DNA of 64,000 nt from NCBI GenBank assembly GCA_963519305.1, contig CAUQMS010000001.1, forward strand, positions 186,001-250,000, written 5' to 3'. This DNA is from Ewingella sp963519305. Lineage in GTDB: Bacteria; Pseudomonadota; Gammaproteobacteria; Enterobacterales; Enterobacteriaceae. The first letter of the stretch is position 1, and every line of letters starts with the position of its first letter. Below, piece after piece: positions 51,074 to 60,361 of this stretch. Below the pieces are notes generated by a model. The model ran no database searches. It was not told the origin of the DNA and worked only from the letters and a program-made list of their open reading frames with translations. Position numbers and translations under genes: made by a program.

Positions 51074-52399
51074 TCAACGCATATCAACGCTTTTTTCTTT
51101 GCTGATTTTTGCTTGTTCCAGTATCCAAATCTCGATTTTTTCATGCCACTTACGTAACAAATCTAATGGGCGGCGGCGATAGTGTTTCTCAGCAAGGGCA
51201 CTAGGTTTATGGCCCATAATCTGCGCAACAACGCCTGTCGGTACTTCGACCCATTCTGAAAGCGTACCGAAGCTTCGGCGTAGGCCGTGTAAGCTTATAT
51301 GAGGAAGTTTTGCTCGCAGCAAAGCTTGGTTATGAGCCTTTCTGGGTTCAACTATTTTTCCGCTTTTACTGTTACTATTAAAAACCCATTGGCTGTTATC
51401 AGACTTCGCTTTTCTTGTATTGGCCAGTTTTGACAAAAGGGCTGATACATATGGCGTCAGCGGAATAGTACGTTCGCCTTCAACCTTATCCTTGATGCGC
51501 ATACTGGACCATTTGAAATCAATATCCTCCCAGCATAGTGAAGCAATTTCCTCTCGGCGTGCTCCCGTCAGCAAGAGCACCTGAAGGTAGGTTGATATCA
51601 TCGGGTTGCTTAACCGTTTTACTTCGGTAAACCAGTTTTTAAGCTGCTCTTTTTGCAAACAGTCATCAGCTTTACTGGCTGATACGGGTACCATTTTTCT
51701 GACGTTTCTATCTTGTGTTAAGTCTGTCGGTATTACGCCGTGAAACTGTTTATGGTCTTCAACCCACTTAAGGAATGTTCGCAGTATCCGATAGGCGTTA
51801 GCGGTAACAGTAGGGCGAGTTTGTCTTTCTCGGGTTAACCAATCAGTTACAAGCATTGGGGTGATTTCGCTGAGTGGCAAATCAAGAAAGTATGCCAGCG
51901 GTGCAGCCATCGTTTGACCGTTACCTACTTTTTTGGCATTGCCGCCTCGAGCTGAAAGCCTTATGTGATCGGCAAGGTATCGCTGAGAATAGGGGCGTTT
52001 GGTCTTTGCACTTATGCCCGTTTTTAACTCTTCAAGATATTCCTCCCAAGCAACAGAAAAGATCACTTTTCCCCTGTGATATTCAGCTTGCTGAGATTGC
52101 AGCGCAGCGATTTTCTCGGCTTTTGCAATTCTGGGGTCTGTTCCAGTATCTACCAAGGTTTGCAATCGTCTGGCTTCGCTTCGGGCATCATCAATCTTCC
52201 AGTCATTGATATTGCCGATGGTCATGCGCAGCGTTTTGCCCAGAAATACACTTTGGAAAATATATGCTTTCGTTCCTTTAGTTGCGCGGCAAGCCAGTGC
52301 TGGCACTTCCGTATCCCAAAGAAAGACTTGAGATTTACCTTCAGTGAGTTCAAATTTACGGAGGCGTTCGAAGGTGAGTTTTTGTCTTGAAATAGCCAT
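51074..52399 (-). CDS. int: P4-type tyrosine integrase
   Basis: 441 residues. The N-terminal DUF4102 arm-binding domain is seen in LTFERLRKFELTEG and VFLGKTLRMTIGNINDWKIDDARSEA. The catalytic domain has LLTGARREEIASLCW (first Arg), LHGLRRSFGTL (HxxR), IMGHKPSALAEKHYRRR (catalytic Tyr). It would recombine attP with the argU 3' half. It starts 190 bp from the right att repeat and reads inward. A direct repeat that could be an arm site lies at 52437, just upstream of its start. Confidence 0.94.
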   Translation of the reverse strand: MAISRQKLTFERLRKFELTEGKSQVFLWDTEVPALACRATKGTKAYIFQSVFLGKTLRMTIGNINDWKIDDARSEARRLQTLVDTGTDPRIAKAEKIAALQSQQAEYHRGKVIFSVAWEEYLEELKTGISAKTKRPYSQRYLADHIRLSARGGNAKKVGNGQTMAAPLAYFLDLPLSEITPMLVTDWLTRERQTRPTVTANAYRILRTFLKWVEDHKQFHGVIPTDLTQDRNVRKMVPVSASKADDCLQKEQLKNWFTEVKRLSNPMISTYLQVLLLTGARREEIASLCWEDIDFKWSSMRIKDKVEGERTIPLTPYVSALLSKLANTRKAKSDNSQWVFNSNSKSGKIVEPRKAHNQALLRAKLPHISLHGLRRSFGTLSEWVEVPTGVVAQIMGHKPSALAEKHYRRRPLDLLRKWHEKIEIWILEQAKISKEKSVDMR

Positions 52400-52436
52400 T
52401 GGGCGCTCCTTAACGGGTTTCTGACATTAGAATCTA

Positions 52437-52459
52437 ATGTAACGGCGTATGTAAGTAAA
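52437..52459 (+). repeat. Possible integrase arm-type site, right
   Basis: ATGTAACGGC-GTA-TGTAAGTAAA, 38 bp before the int start. It pairs with the left copy at 28213-28235 (20 of 23 identical, same orientation). Confidence 0.6.
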
Positions 52460-52586
52460 CTCAGTCCATAGAGATCCATTCCCATCAATTTGCATCAACA
52501 TGAGGAATCCTATATTTTAATGTTTTATAAGTAAAAAGTGATTTTTTTAATTGGTTTTCAGGGGGTAAAAAAAGAAGACCCACGCA

Positions 52587-52634
52587 CTTCTAAGCCGTAG
52601 GTCACAGGTTCGAGCCCTGTAGGGCGTACCATTT
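52587..52634 (+). repeat. attR: second copy of the argU 3' half
   Basis: From CTTCTAAGCCG in the anticodon loop to CCATTT, 46 of 48 bases as in argU. The 5' half of the tRNA is missing here, so it is not a functional gene. Confidence 0.92.
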
Positions 52635-52644
52635 CGAAGTAAAC

Positions 52645-52669
52645 AGACGTCAATCGACGTCTTTTTTTA
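52645..52669 (+). terminator. Original argU terminator, displaced by the island
   Basis: AGACGTC (52645-52651), loop AATC, GACGTCT (52656-52662) followed by TTTTTTT. It starts 10 bases after the att repeat, where the terminator of an uninterrupted argU would lie. Confidence 0.8.
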
Positions 52670-53005
52670 TGCCTGAAATTCAGTAAATTAGCTGGTTTTA
52701 GCGCGTCATGACTCAATCTGATTCTTTCGAAGACAGCTCACATCAACCGATACTGGCGGCGAGGGATGCTGACACATAAAAGTTAAACAAATGTAACGTC
52801 CCTGCTTGTTCGCTAACTTAAAGGTTGGCATATTTGAAGCCGCTGGCCGGTTCTAACGGTATGAAGGCATCAAACCCATTTTGTTATCTCTGGACTGACA
52901 CCCTTCCTCATGTGTAACGCCCTGCTAAGATTCAATAATAGAACTCCCGGATTCAACGGGATCTTGTTCTTCCTTAATTTCCAGATTCATTGTTGAGGCT
53001 ACAGA
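52670..53005. other. Non-coding stretch between the island and the two-component system
   Basis: About 335 bp without a supported gene. It must hold the promoter of the response regulator; I see no motif clear enough to assign. Confidence 0.5.
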
Positions 53006-53629
53006 GTGCGTAAGGCAATTATTGTTGACGACCATCCTTTCATTTTGGCAACGGTCAGAATGCTGGTCATTAACGCCGGATTTGAGGTGGTCGCTGAGTG
53101 TGACAACGGTGTTGATGCCGTGCATCAGTGCGAGCAGCACAAACCTGACTTACTGGTCCTGGATTTGGCTATACCAGGCCTCGAGGGTCTTGAGGTCATT
53201 CGTCAATTAAAAGAGCACAAAAATCAGTGCAAAATTGTCGTGCTGACGTCGCAAAGCAGCGAACAGTTTACCCTTCGCTGTATGCAGGCCGGGGCGGCGG
53301 GGTATGTATCGAAAAAAGATAACCTTTCTATGTTGAGCGAGGTCATCAATACGGTGATGTCAGGTTATTCATTATTCCCCCAGCTTTCGCAAGGCAGCAG
53401 TGAAAATGATGCCATGACGGAAGTGGCTCAAAAGCTCGCGCGGTTATCCAATCGTGAAAAGGTGGTCATGAAGCATCTGATCAATGGCATGAGTAACAAA
53501 CAGATTGCTGAAGTTTTGTCGTTAAGTGAAAAAACCATCAGTACTTATAAAACCCGTCTATATGAAAAAATGAATGTCAGCAGTGTCATGGCGCTGGTAC
53601 AGATTGCTCAATATTTTGAGATAGAATGA
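53006..53629 (+). CDS. EvgA/BvgA-like response regulator (LuxR/NarL type)
   Basis: 207 residues. The receiver domain starts AIIVDDHPFILATVRML, with phospho-acceptor Asp53 in VLDLAIPGLEG and the conserved Lys in GYVSKKDN. The C-terminal helix-turn-helix (LSNREKVVMKHLINGMSNKQIAEVLSLSEKTISTYKTRLYEKM) is of NarL type. It is closer in pattern to BvgA/EvgA than to other regulators. It uses a GTG start at 53006 with GAGG (52995-52998). The sensor kinase follows one base after its stop. Confidence 0.9.
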   Translation: MRKAIIVDDHPFILATVRMLVINAGFEVVAECDNGVDAVHQCEQHKPDLLVLDLAIPGLEGLEVIRQLKEHKNQCKIVVLTSQSSEQFTLRCMQAGAAGYVSKKDNLSMLSEVINTVMSGYSLFPQLSQGSSENDAMTEVAQKLARLSNREKVVMKHLINGMSNKQIAEVLSLSEKTISTYKTRLYEKMNVSSVMALVQIAQYFEIE

Positions 53630-53630
53630 T

Positions 53631-56600
53631 ATGCGCCGTCTCTGTTGGATGATCGTTGGCTTGTTACTGAGTATGAATGTCACGGCCAACGATCCTCATT
53701 CAGCCATGATAAACGGGCAATATACGGGCTCTTTCCCCAGGGTCACGTTGAATGCTGCTCAGCAAGATTGGTTGCAACAAAAGACACAACTAACACTTGG
53801 CGTTTCCGAGCCCAATTACCCGCCTTTCGATATCCTCAATTTTAACAATGAATATATTGGTATTACTGCTGATTACGCGGCCCTGGTTGCTACCGTGCTT
53901 CACCTGCCGGTGATGGTGAAAGTTTTTGATACACGTCAGGAGGCGATCGCCGCGCTAAAGCGTAAGGAAATCGATTTTCTCGGCACTGCCAATGGTTTTG
54001 ATTCCATCGATAAAAGCCTCGTTTTATCCGTACCTTATGCCGAGGACAATCCGGTGTTTGCAGGGCGTCCTGGCACTTCAGATAAACTTAATGGCAATTT
54101 GGACGGCGTTTCAGTGGCGATGGTTTATCACTATTTACCGCCACAGTGGGTATTGCAGGCTTATCCGGGGATAAAGCTGAAAATGTATCCCTCTAATCTG
54201 CGCGCAATGGGCTCCCTCTCTTTCGGACAAAATGACCTTTTTCTCGGCGATAATATCAGTGCCGAGTTTCTTTCCGGCCGTCGGGTTTTTGATAATGTTG
54301 TTATTCTGGGCAACGCGAGTCTGGCGAAAACGCAATTTGCTTTTGCGCTTAACCGGGATGACAAAACGTTCCTAACGTTACTGAATTCCGTTATTAATGC
54401 GCTTACCCCAGAGCAACGGCAACAGATATTGACGTACTGGGGAGCTAAACCCCGAATGACGCAAAAAGCGAAAGAGATTGTGCTGGATACCGACGAGTTA
54501 CAGTGGCGCAATGAGCATCGGATTGTGCGTGTGGCATTGGAAGATAACAACGAACCTTACTCCTTCTTTGCCGCCGGCAAGGAACCTTACGGTATCAATG
54601 CCGATGTATTGAAGGAAGTCGCTAAAATTGCCGATTTACAGCTGGTCTGGCATAAGGTGAATAACGCCATAGAAGCGAGAGACTTGCTGAAAAAGGGGAC
54701 GGTCGATATCACTGTTGCCGTGACGGATAATCAGTACCCGCCGCCGCCGGGTATCAGCTATTCCCCCACGTTTTATCGTGATAGTTACGTGATTACCAGT
54801 CGTGCAGACAGCAATATTGTCAGTGGCGATCTGCTCACTAAACCTCTGCACGTTGCGGTCGTGCAGGGGGATCCGATTCTGTCAGTAATCCATGACCACT
54901 TCCCGCTGATGCAGCCTGTGCAGAGTAAAGAAGCTGCAGGTACCTTTCGATTACTGAATGATGGCAAGGCGGATATCGCCGTGGTTTCGCTGGCTGAGTC
55001 AGTATTTATTGTTGATAGCTATTATAAAGACCGGCTCAAAATCGACGAAATATTTACCAATAAATCACTTCAACTTAGCATCGCGATGGCAAACAACCAG
55101 CCACAGTTGTTGAGTATTATCAATAAAGCATTAGCCAGTATTGCCCCGGCACGCATGACTGAGCTCACTAACCATTGGCGCGGAAATATTGTTGTCGAGC
55201 GCAATTTCTGGAGTCAGGAACGACAGAAATTGCTGCGATGGTTTCTGCTGCTTTCGGCCGCAATGTTATTCCTGCTGTTTTGGGTCTACTGGCTGCGCAG
55301 CCTGATTAAGCGTCGTGTCAGGGCAGAGCATAAGCTCAACGATCAACTTACTTTTATGAAAGATCTGATCGATGGCACACCGCTCCCCATTTATGTCCGT
55401 GACCGTGAAGGCAAGTTGTTGCTTTGCAATATCAGTTACCGACAGCATCTCAATATTCCGGTGGAAGATCTGCTGGGCAAAACGGTGTATGACGTTCTGG
55501 ATGATAACGGTGAACGTGCCGAAGAGCTGCTACAGAGTTACCGGCGGGTCATTGAACACGGGGAATCCATTGTTAACGATCGCATTTTGCGTGTCGGTGA
55601 CAATGATTACCGCATCATTCATCATTGGATTTTGCCCTACCGTAATGGACAGGGCGACATTATCGGCATTATTGGCGGCTGGTACGACATCAGTGAACGT
55701 CAACAGCACATCGAACGTTTGCAAATCGATAAAGAGCAGGCGGTGCAGGCCAGCGAAGCCAAATCAACATTTCTGACGACCATGAGCCACGAAATTCGCA
55801 CACCCATGAACGTCATTATTGGCATGTTGGAACTGGCGGCGAAGCAGGCGGATGCGGGTATTGTGGATAAACGTTCACTGAATATTGCTGCAACCGAAGC
55901 GCAGAGTTTACTGGAGCTGATAGGGGATATTCTCGATATCGAGCGCGCTGAAAGCGGTCATCTCTCCCTCAGCGAAAAACCTGGTAATCTCAGACAACTG
56001 ATCCATTCAGTATGCCGGCTGTTTGAGGCACTCGCCCGCCGCAAAGGCCTGGACTTCAGGCTCGATGAGCTTGTAACGCTTGATCACGACGTGCTGATCG
56101 ATCCGTTGAGATTCAAACAAATTATTTCAAACCTGCTGAGCAATGCGCTGAAATTTACCGATAAGGGAGAGATCCATGTTAGCGCTGCCGTGGAAGAACT
56201 CAGTGAAGATCATCTGCAACTGACGCTACAAATTTCAGACAGTGGCATCGGGATTTCGACTCATGATAGCCAGAAACTGTTCTCGCGCTTTTCGCGGGCG
56301 AGCAACAATACGCTTTCCTCGCAGCAGAGTTCAGGGCTTGGGCTGCTGATTTGTAAAACGCTGAGTGAAATGATGGGCGGTACTGTGACGCTGGAAAGCC
56401 AGCAGGGGAAGGGAACCCGTGCCCAAATCGTCTTACCGCTGCGCCGTGAGCATCAGAAACGCGCCGCGCCGCGCCTCGTGGCCATGGCCGGGGTGCAGAC
56501 TTCACAACGTGTGCTCATTGTTGATGACTATGCGGCAAATCGTGACGTCCTTACGTTACAGCTGACTTTTTTTGGTCATGACGTGACTGCCGCCAATGAC

Positions 56601-57236
56601 GGACGCGAGGCGCTGGTTCTGTGGCAACAAGGCGCGTTTGATTTGGTGATCACCGACTGTAATATGCCACTGATGGACGGGTATGAGCTCACGCGTTGCA
56701 TTCGTCACCATGAAGATATCCATAATACGCCACGGATAAAAATCATCGGATTGACGGCCAATGCCGTCAACGAAGAGCGTCAGAGATGTCTCGACGCAGG
56801 CATGGATGACTGTTTATTTAAGCCTGTGACCTTAGCCATGCTGGCGCCTCTTTTTGAAGTGATAACCCAATCTCACGCCACACAGTTAGCCGGTGAAAAA
56901 CAGTATGATTTAACAGAGTTGATGATGTTGACGAATAACGACGCGGCCAAATTGGCCCAGCTTTTACAGACGTTTATTTCAGGTATTACTGTCGATATAC
57001 AGCAACTTGAATCCACTGTGGCAAATGGCGATCGTGCACGCCTTTTTGCATTAGCTCATCGGATTAAAGGCGGGGCGGAGCTGATTAAAGCGCAGCCTGT
57101 GGTGGATGCCTGCATTCAGTTGGAGATTCTCTGTGAAAACGGTCAAAACTATCAAGATTGTATCAGCCACCTGCGGGCTGCACTTGAACGTCTTTCAGTC
57201 AGTCTCATCCGGCAGGTCGAGGAGCCACGATCGTGA
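53631..57236 (+). CDS. EvgS/BvgS-like hybrid sensor histidine kinase
   Basis: 1201 residues. Order: signal peptide (MRRLCWMIVGLLLSMNVTA), two periplasmic SBP_bac_3 (Venus flytrap) domains (about 45-270 and 285-520), transmembrane helix (537-556), PAS (575-690), histidine kinase with TTMSHEIRTPMN (His720), ATPase with SDSGIGIS and SSGLGLLI, receiver with Asp1009 in VITDCNMPLMDG, and Hpt with LAHRIKGGAEL (His1143). This is the complete BvgS-type phosphorelay, ending at the response regulator gene upstream. The signal is unknown. EvgS senses acid and redox state and BvgS senses sulfate, nicotinate and temperature, but neither can be assumed here. Confidence 0.93.
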   Translation: MRRLCWMIVGLLLSMNVTANDPHSAMINGQYTGSFPRVTLNAAQQDWLQQKTQLTLGVSEPNYPPFDILNFNNEYIGITADYAALVATVLHLPVMVKVFDTRQEAIAALKRKEIDFLGTANGFDSIDKSLVLSVPYAEDNPVFAGRPGTSDKLNGNLDGVSVAMVYHYLPPQWVLQAYPGIKLKMYPSNLRAMGSLSFGQNDLFLGDNISAEFLSGRRVFDNVVILGNASLAKTQFAFALNRDDKTFLTLLNSVINALTPEQRQQILTYWGAKPRMTQKAKEIVLDTDELQWRNEHRIVRVALEDNNEPYSFFAAGKEPYGINADVLKEVAKIADLQLVWHKVNNAIEARDLLKKGTVDITVAVTDNQYPPPPGISYSPTFYRDSYVITSRADSNIVSGDLLTKPLHVAVVQGDPILSVIHDHFPLMQPVQSKEAAGTFRLLNDGKADIAVVSLAESVFIVDSYYKDRLKIDEIFTNKSLQLSIAMANNQPQLLSIINKALASIAPARMTELTNHWRGNIVVERNFWSQERQKLLRWFLLLSAAMLFLLFWVYWLRSLIKRRVRAEHKLNDQLTFMKDLIDGTPLPIYVRDREGKLLLCNISYRQHLNIPVEDLLGKTVYDVLDDNGERAEELLQSYRRVIEHGESIVNDRILRVGDNDYRIIHHWILPYRNGQGDIIGIIGGWYDISERQQHIERLQIDKEQAVQASEAKSTFLTTMSHEIRTPMNVIIGMLELAAKQADAGIVDKRSLNIAATEAQSLLELIGDILDIERAESGHLSLSEKPGNLRQLIHSVCRLFEALARRKGLDFRLDELVTLDHDVLIDPLRFKQIISNLLSNALKFTDKGEIHVSAAVEELSEDHLQLTLQISDSGIGISTHDSQKLFSRFSRASNNTLSSQQSSGLGLLICKTLSEMMGGTVTLESQQGKGTRAQIVLPLRREHQKRAAPRLVAMAGVQTSQRVLIVDDYAANRDVLTLQLTFFGHDVTAANDGREALVLWQQGAFDLVITDCNMPLMDGYELTRCIRHHEDIHNTPRIKIIGLTANAVNEERQRCLDAGMDDCLFKPVTLAMLAPLFEVITQSHATQLAGEKQYDLTELMMLTNNDAAKLAQLLQTFISGITVDIQQLESTVANGDRARLFALAHRIKGGAELIKAQPVVDACIQLEILCENGQNYQDCISHLRAALERLSVSLIRQVEEPRS

Positions 57237-57321
57237 TTGCGGTAGAATATTTTGGCAAAAGCTGAGCTGACGCACTTAGTGTTATTCCAATTCTTCCGAT
57301 GAATTCCCTGTGGAGGCAGCA

Positions 57322-57662
57322 ATGAAGCGGCTGTTATCAAGCAGGGGGGTATGTTATGAGGCAGGAGACAATATAAAAAGACTCAATTTAGAACAGGTTA
57401 GAGAAATAAATCGGCATATATCAAAATTTAAAGGTGAATTTAATGAGTCTATTCAACTGACTTACCCCGATTAAACATTCAGGATGAAGTTATTAAAAAT
57501 AGATGGGAAAATCGCGGTGTCGTAACTTTTGAGTTTGATTACGAAGGTGAGTTTGTGATTTTCCGCAAGATTAAAAGCGGCGATGCGCCGTGGCTATTCA
57601 TGACGTTCGTCTGCACAGTTGCCCTAATTGGCGTTAAAAAAGCGCAGTGTTTGCCCTATTAA
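57322..57662 (+). pseudogene. Frameshifted small gene, unknown family
   Basis: The ATG at 57322 has an ideal GGAGG (57312-57316). The first frame gives MKRLLSSRGVCYEAGDNIKR and continues through LNLEQVREINRHISKFKGEF to a TAA at 57472-57474 (50 residues). The next frame continues from the CCCC run at 57465-57468 as RLNIQDEVIKNRWENRGV, EFDYEGEFVIFRKI to TAA at 57660-57662. Adding one C to that run would restore about 113 residues. It could be a real mutation or a sequencing error. No family recognised. Confidence 0.5.
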
Positions 57663-57731
57663 CTTTTGACTGACGTGCATTAATATAGGTGGCTGAAATG
57701 GCGCTGTGGACAGACGTTTATGGGAGGGAGA

Positions 57732-58430
57732 ATGAATCTCGCTATTATGCAGCCTTACTTTCTTCCCTATATTGGTTATTTCCAACTTATGGCGTCCGTT
57801 GATGTTTTTGTTGTCTACGACAATATTAAGTATACGAAGAAAGGATGGATTAACCGAAATCGTCTGCTCATGAATGGTCAGGATACAATGTTCAGCCTGC
57901 CCCTCAAAAAAGGGGCTGATTCTCTGAGTATTTACGAAAGAGAACTTACATCAGATTTTAATAAAAATAAACTTCTTAATCAGTTTCGCGGGGCCTATGC
58001 GAAAGCGCCTTGCTTCAAAGATATTTATCCCCATCTTGAGGGGATTATTAATTATCATGATGATAACCTGTTTGTTTATTTGCATTACTCGCTATGTAAA
58101 CTGGCAGAACTGCTGGATATAAAAACCAGAATTATTATTTCCTCTTCACTCCCTGTCGATGAAAGCTTAAAAGGGCAAGATAAAGTCTTATCGATCTGCA
58201 AGGCAATGTCTGCAAAAAATTATATTAATGCTATCGGTGGCCAGACGTTATACAACCGCGCTGACTTCGAAGCTGAAGGGATCAGGCTAAATTTTATTCA
58301 GTCTAAAGCTATGGAATACCCGCAATATTCAACCCCTTTTGTACCCTGGCTTTCCATTGTGGATCTCCTGATGTTCAACTCTCTTGATACGGTACGTCAC
58401 TGGGTCAACTCTCACTATTCTCTGGTATGA
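57732..58430 (+). CDS. WbqC-family protein
   Basis: 232 residues. MNLAIMQPYFLPYIGYFQLM, VYDNIKYTKKGWINRNRLL and LPLKKG are the WbqC-like signature; SKAMEYPQYSTPFVPWLSIVDLLMFN is the conserved end. The family is found in O-antigen and other carbohydrate or specialised loci; its chemistry is not settled. GGGAGGGAG precedes the ATG at 57732; an ATG 12 bases earlier overlaps that site. It is first of a five-gene cluster with gaps of three bases or overlaps for the next four starts. Confidence 0.88.
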   Translation: MNLAIMQPYFLPYIGYFQLMASVDVFVVYDNIKYTKKGWINRNRLLMNGQDTMFSLPLKKGADSLSIYERELTSDFNKNKLLNQFRGAYAKAPCFKDIYPHLEGIINYHDDNLFVYLHYSLCKLAELLDIKTRIIISSSLPVDESLKGQDKVLSICKAMSAKNYINAIGGQTLYNRADFEAEGIRLNFIQSKAMEYPQYSTPFVPWLSIVDLLMFNSLDTVRHWVNSHYSLV

Positions 58431-58433
58431 ACA

Positions 58434-59393
58434 ATGTTCCAATGGAAGAAACTCGGTAAAGTTTTTAGCCCGCAGCAAGTGACCGGCCGCCCCTGGCTCA
58501 ATGCTTTTGCTCAGGCCCCCGCGACCCTCGTGTTTGATGATTTCGTGCGCGTCTATTTTTCCTGTCGTCCTCCTGCGGATGAAAATGGTCAGTTTGTGAG
58601 TTACTCCGCATGGGTGGATTTAGATCGAACAAATCTTTTCAACATGATACGGGTCGCTGAGCAACCGATTTTACCGTTGGGAGAATTGGGGGAGTTTGAT
58701 GAATTCGGGACGTACCCGGTGTCCGTTGTTCGTGAGGGTGAGCAAGTCAGAGCCTGGTATGCCGGCTGGACACGTTGTGAATCGGTGCCTTTCAATGTTG
58801 CCATTGGTACTGCAATCAGTGATGACCAGGGACAAACCTTTAAAAGATTGGGCTGCGGGCCGGTGATCAGCTATTCGCCTGATGAGCCGTTTGTTATCAG
58901 CGGGCCAAAAATCCGTCGCTTCAACGGGAAATGGCAGCTCTTTTACATTGCCGGACGAAAGTGGAAATGGGTCGACGGCAGGGCTGAACCTGTTTACAAA
59001 ATCCGCATGGCAACTTCCGCGGATGGAGTTCATTGGCAAAAACTTAACCGTGACTTAATTGAAAGCCGGATTGAAGAAGATGAGGCTCAGGCAAGCCCTG
59101 ATGTCTTTTATGCCAACGGTAAATACCACATGTTTTTTTGCTATCGTTACAGTAGCAATTATCGCGGCAAGCAACATGGTTACCGCATCGGTTACGCTTC
59201 CAGCGATAATTTAGAGGACTGGGTGCGCGACGACAGCAAAGCAGGAATAGATGTTGCTGAAGAAGGATGGGATGCGGAAATGATCAGCTATCCGCACGTA
59301 TTCGAGTTGGATGGCAAAATCTATATGGCGTATCTGGGAAATGGCGTGGGGCGTGAAGGTTTTGGTCTGGCTGAATTACAAGGAACGTTATAA
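58434..59393 (+). CDS. Glycosidase-like five-bladed beta-propeller protein, copy 1
   Basis: 319 residues. Repeated blade patterns like VFDDFVRVYFSCR, VRAWYAGW, KIRMATSADGVHWQKL, ASPDVFYANGKYHMFF and SYPHVFELDGKIYMAYLGN fit the GH43/GH32/GH130 beta-propeller superfamily, which works on or binds sugars. No signal peptide, so cytoplasmic. It is a paralogue of the next gene along its full length. No catalytic residue set can be assigned without alignment, so it may be a lyase, phosphorylase or binding protein. Confidence 0.7.
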   Translation: MFQWKKLGKVFSPQQVTGRPWLNAFAQAPATLVFDDFVRVYFSCRPPADENGQFVSYSAWVDLDRTNLFNMIRVAEQPILPLGELGEFDEFGTYPVSVVREGEQVRAWYAGWTRCESVPFNVAIGTAISDDQGQTFKRLGCGPVISYSPDEPFVISGPKIRRFNGKWQLFYIAGRKWKWVDGRAEPVYKIRMATSADGVHWQKLNRDLIESRIEEDEAQASPDVFYANGKYHMFFCYRYSSNYRGKQHGYRIGYASSDNLEDWVRDDSKAGIDVAEEGWDAEMISYPHVFELDGKIYMAYLGNGVGREGFGLAELQGTL

Positions 59394-60361
59394 TGAGTTT
59401 CCAATGGACTAAGCAGGGCCAGATTTACAATCCCGCAAAGCATATTCTGAACGGAAAGCCTGGACTATTTGCTCAATCTCCTCAGACATTAGTTTTTGAC
59501 GATTTCATTCGTATTTATTTTTCCACTCGCGTCGTGGATCCTCTCAACGGCAAATACATCAGCCATGTTGCTTATATTGATATGGACAAAACGCTGCAAA
59601 ATATTTTGCACACCCATCAGCAGCCGGTGATAGGGCGGGGAGAATTAGGGTGCTTTGATGAGCACGGTATTTTCCCTTTTAACGTTGTGCGACATAACAA
59701 TGAAGTACTGGCCTATACGACAGGCTGGAACAGACGCGTTTCAGTCTCAGTCGATACCGCGATTGGCCTGGCGGTGAGTCACGATGCGGGAGAAACGTTC
59801 CTGCGCCATGGTCATGGCCCGGTAATGGCCGCCTCGCAGCATGAGCCATGTCTGGTTGCCGACGCTTTTGTCAAAGTCTTCAACGACCAATTCCATATGT
59901 GGTACATCTTTGGAACGGGCTGGACTCAGTATGAGTCAGCTGCTGCCCCTGATCGCACCTATAAAATCGGTTATGCCACATCCGCCGATGGCGTCAACTG
60001 GCATCGTCTGGAAGCGAAGCAAATTGTCCCCGATCGGCTTGGCCCGCAGGAAAGTCAGGCGCTGCCTACGGTGGCGTATTTTAATGGCCGCTATCACATG
60101 TTCTTCTGTTTCCGGGAGTCCTTTGACTTTCGCAAAGCGACAGGCCGTGGTTATCGTCTGGGTTATGCCTGGTCTGAAGATATGCTGAACTGGACCCGTG
60201 ACGATTCACAGGTTCCTCCCGTCGGTAATGACGGTGAATGGGACAGTGACATGCAATGTTATCCCCATGTTTTTGAATGTGACGGCCGTGTTTACCTGCT
60301 CTACAACGGTAATGAATTTGGCCGCCATGGGTTTGGTGTCGCCGGGCTTACGTTGTCATGA
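59393..60361 (+). CDS. Glycosidase-like five-bladed beta-propeller protein, copy 2
   Basis: 322 residues. VFDDFIRIYFSTRVVDPLNG, VLAYTTGWNR, KIGYATSADGVNWHRL, ALPTVAYFNGRYHMFF and CYPHVFECDGRVYLLYNGN match copy 1 blade by blade. The start overlaps the copy 1 stop (TAATG) and the stop overlaps the next ATG (ATGA). Two cytoplasmic paralogues side by side suggest a heterodimer or two successive steps on related substrates, which is inference. Confidence 0.7.
   Translation: MSFQWTKQGQIYNPAKHILNGKPGLFAQSPQTLVFDDFIRIYFSTRVVDPLNGKYISHVAYIDMDKTLQNILHTHQQPVIGRGELGCFDEHGIFPFNVVRHNNEVLAYTTGWNRRVSVSVDTAIGLAVSHDAGETFLRHGHGPVMAASQHEPCLVADAFVKVFNDQFHMWYIFGTGWTQYESAAAPDRTYKIGYATSADGVNWHRLEAKQIVPDRLGPQESQALPTVAYFNGRYHMFFCFRESFDFRKATGRGYRLGYAWSEDMLNWTRDDSQVPPVGNDGEWDSDMQCYPHVFECDGRVYLLYNGNEFGRHGFGVAGLTLS

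Larger units (their letters stand above)
28110..52634. mobile_element. argU-integrated genomic island (about 24.5 kb, CP4/P4-like)
   Basis: Bounded by direct repeats of the argU 3' half (28110-28157 and 52587-52634) with a tyrosine integrase 190 bp inside the right repeat. Content: CP4-type genes (DUF4942, cbtA/cbeA, yeeT, radC-like, ardB, yfjR, yfjQ), a type I restriction-modification operon, a DUF262 pair, and a replication/control arm (Gp2-like, YfjI-like, AlpA-like). Several stretches (hsdS, YfjI-like, Gp2-like) are visibly AT-rich against the flanking core. No phage structural genes or conjugation genes are seen, so it would need outside help to move. Confidence 0.92.

Noticed and set aside
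28110..52634. Complete prophage
   Set aside because: No capsid, terminase, portal, tail or lysis genes. Content fits a CP4/P4-like island or satellite.
57322..57662. Programmed -1 frameshift
   Set aside because: The shift site (TAC CCC GAT) is not an X XXY YYZ slippery heptamer. Indel in the C run or sequencing error is more likely.
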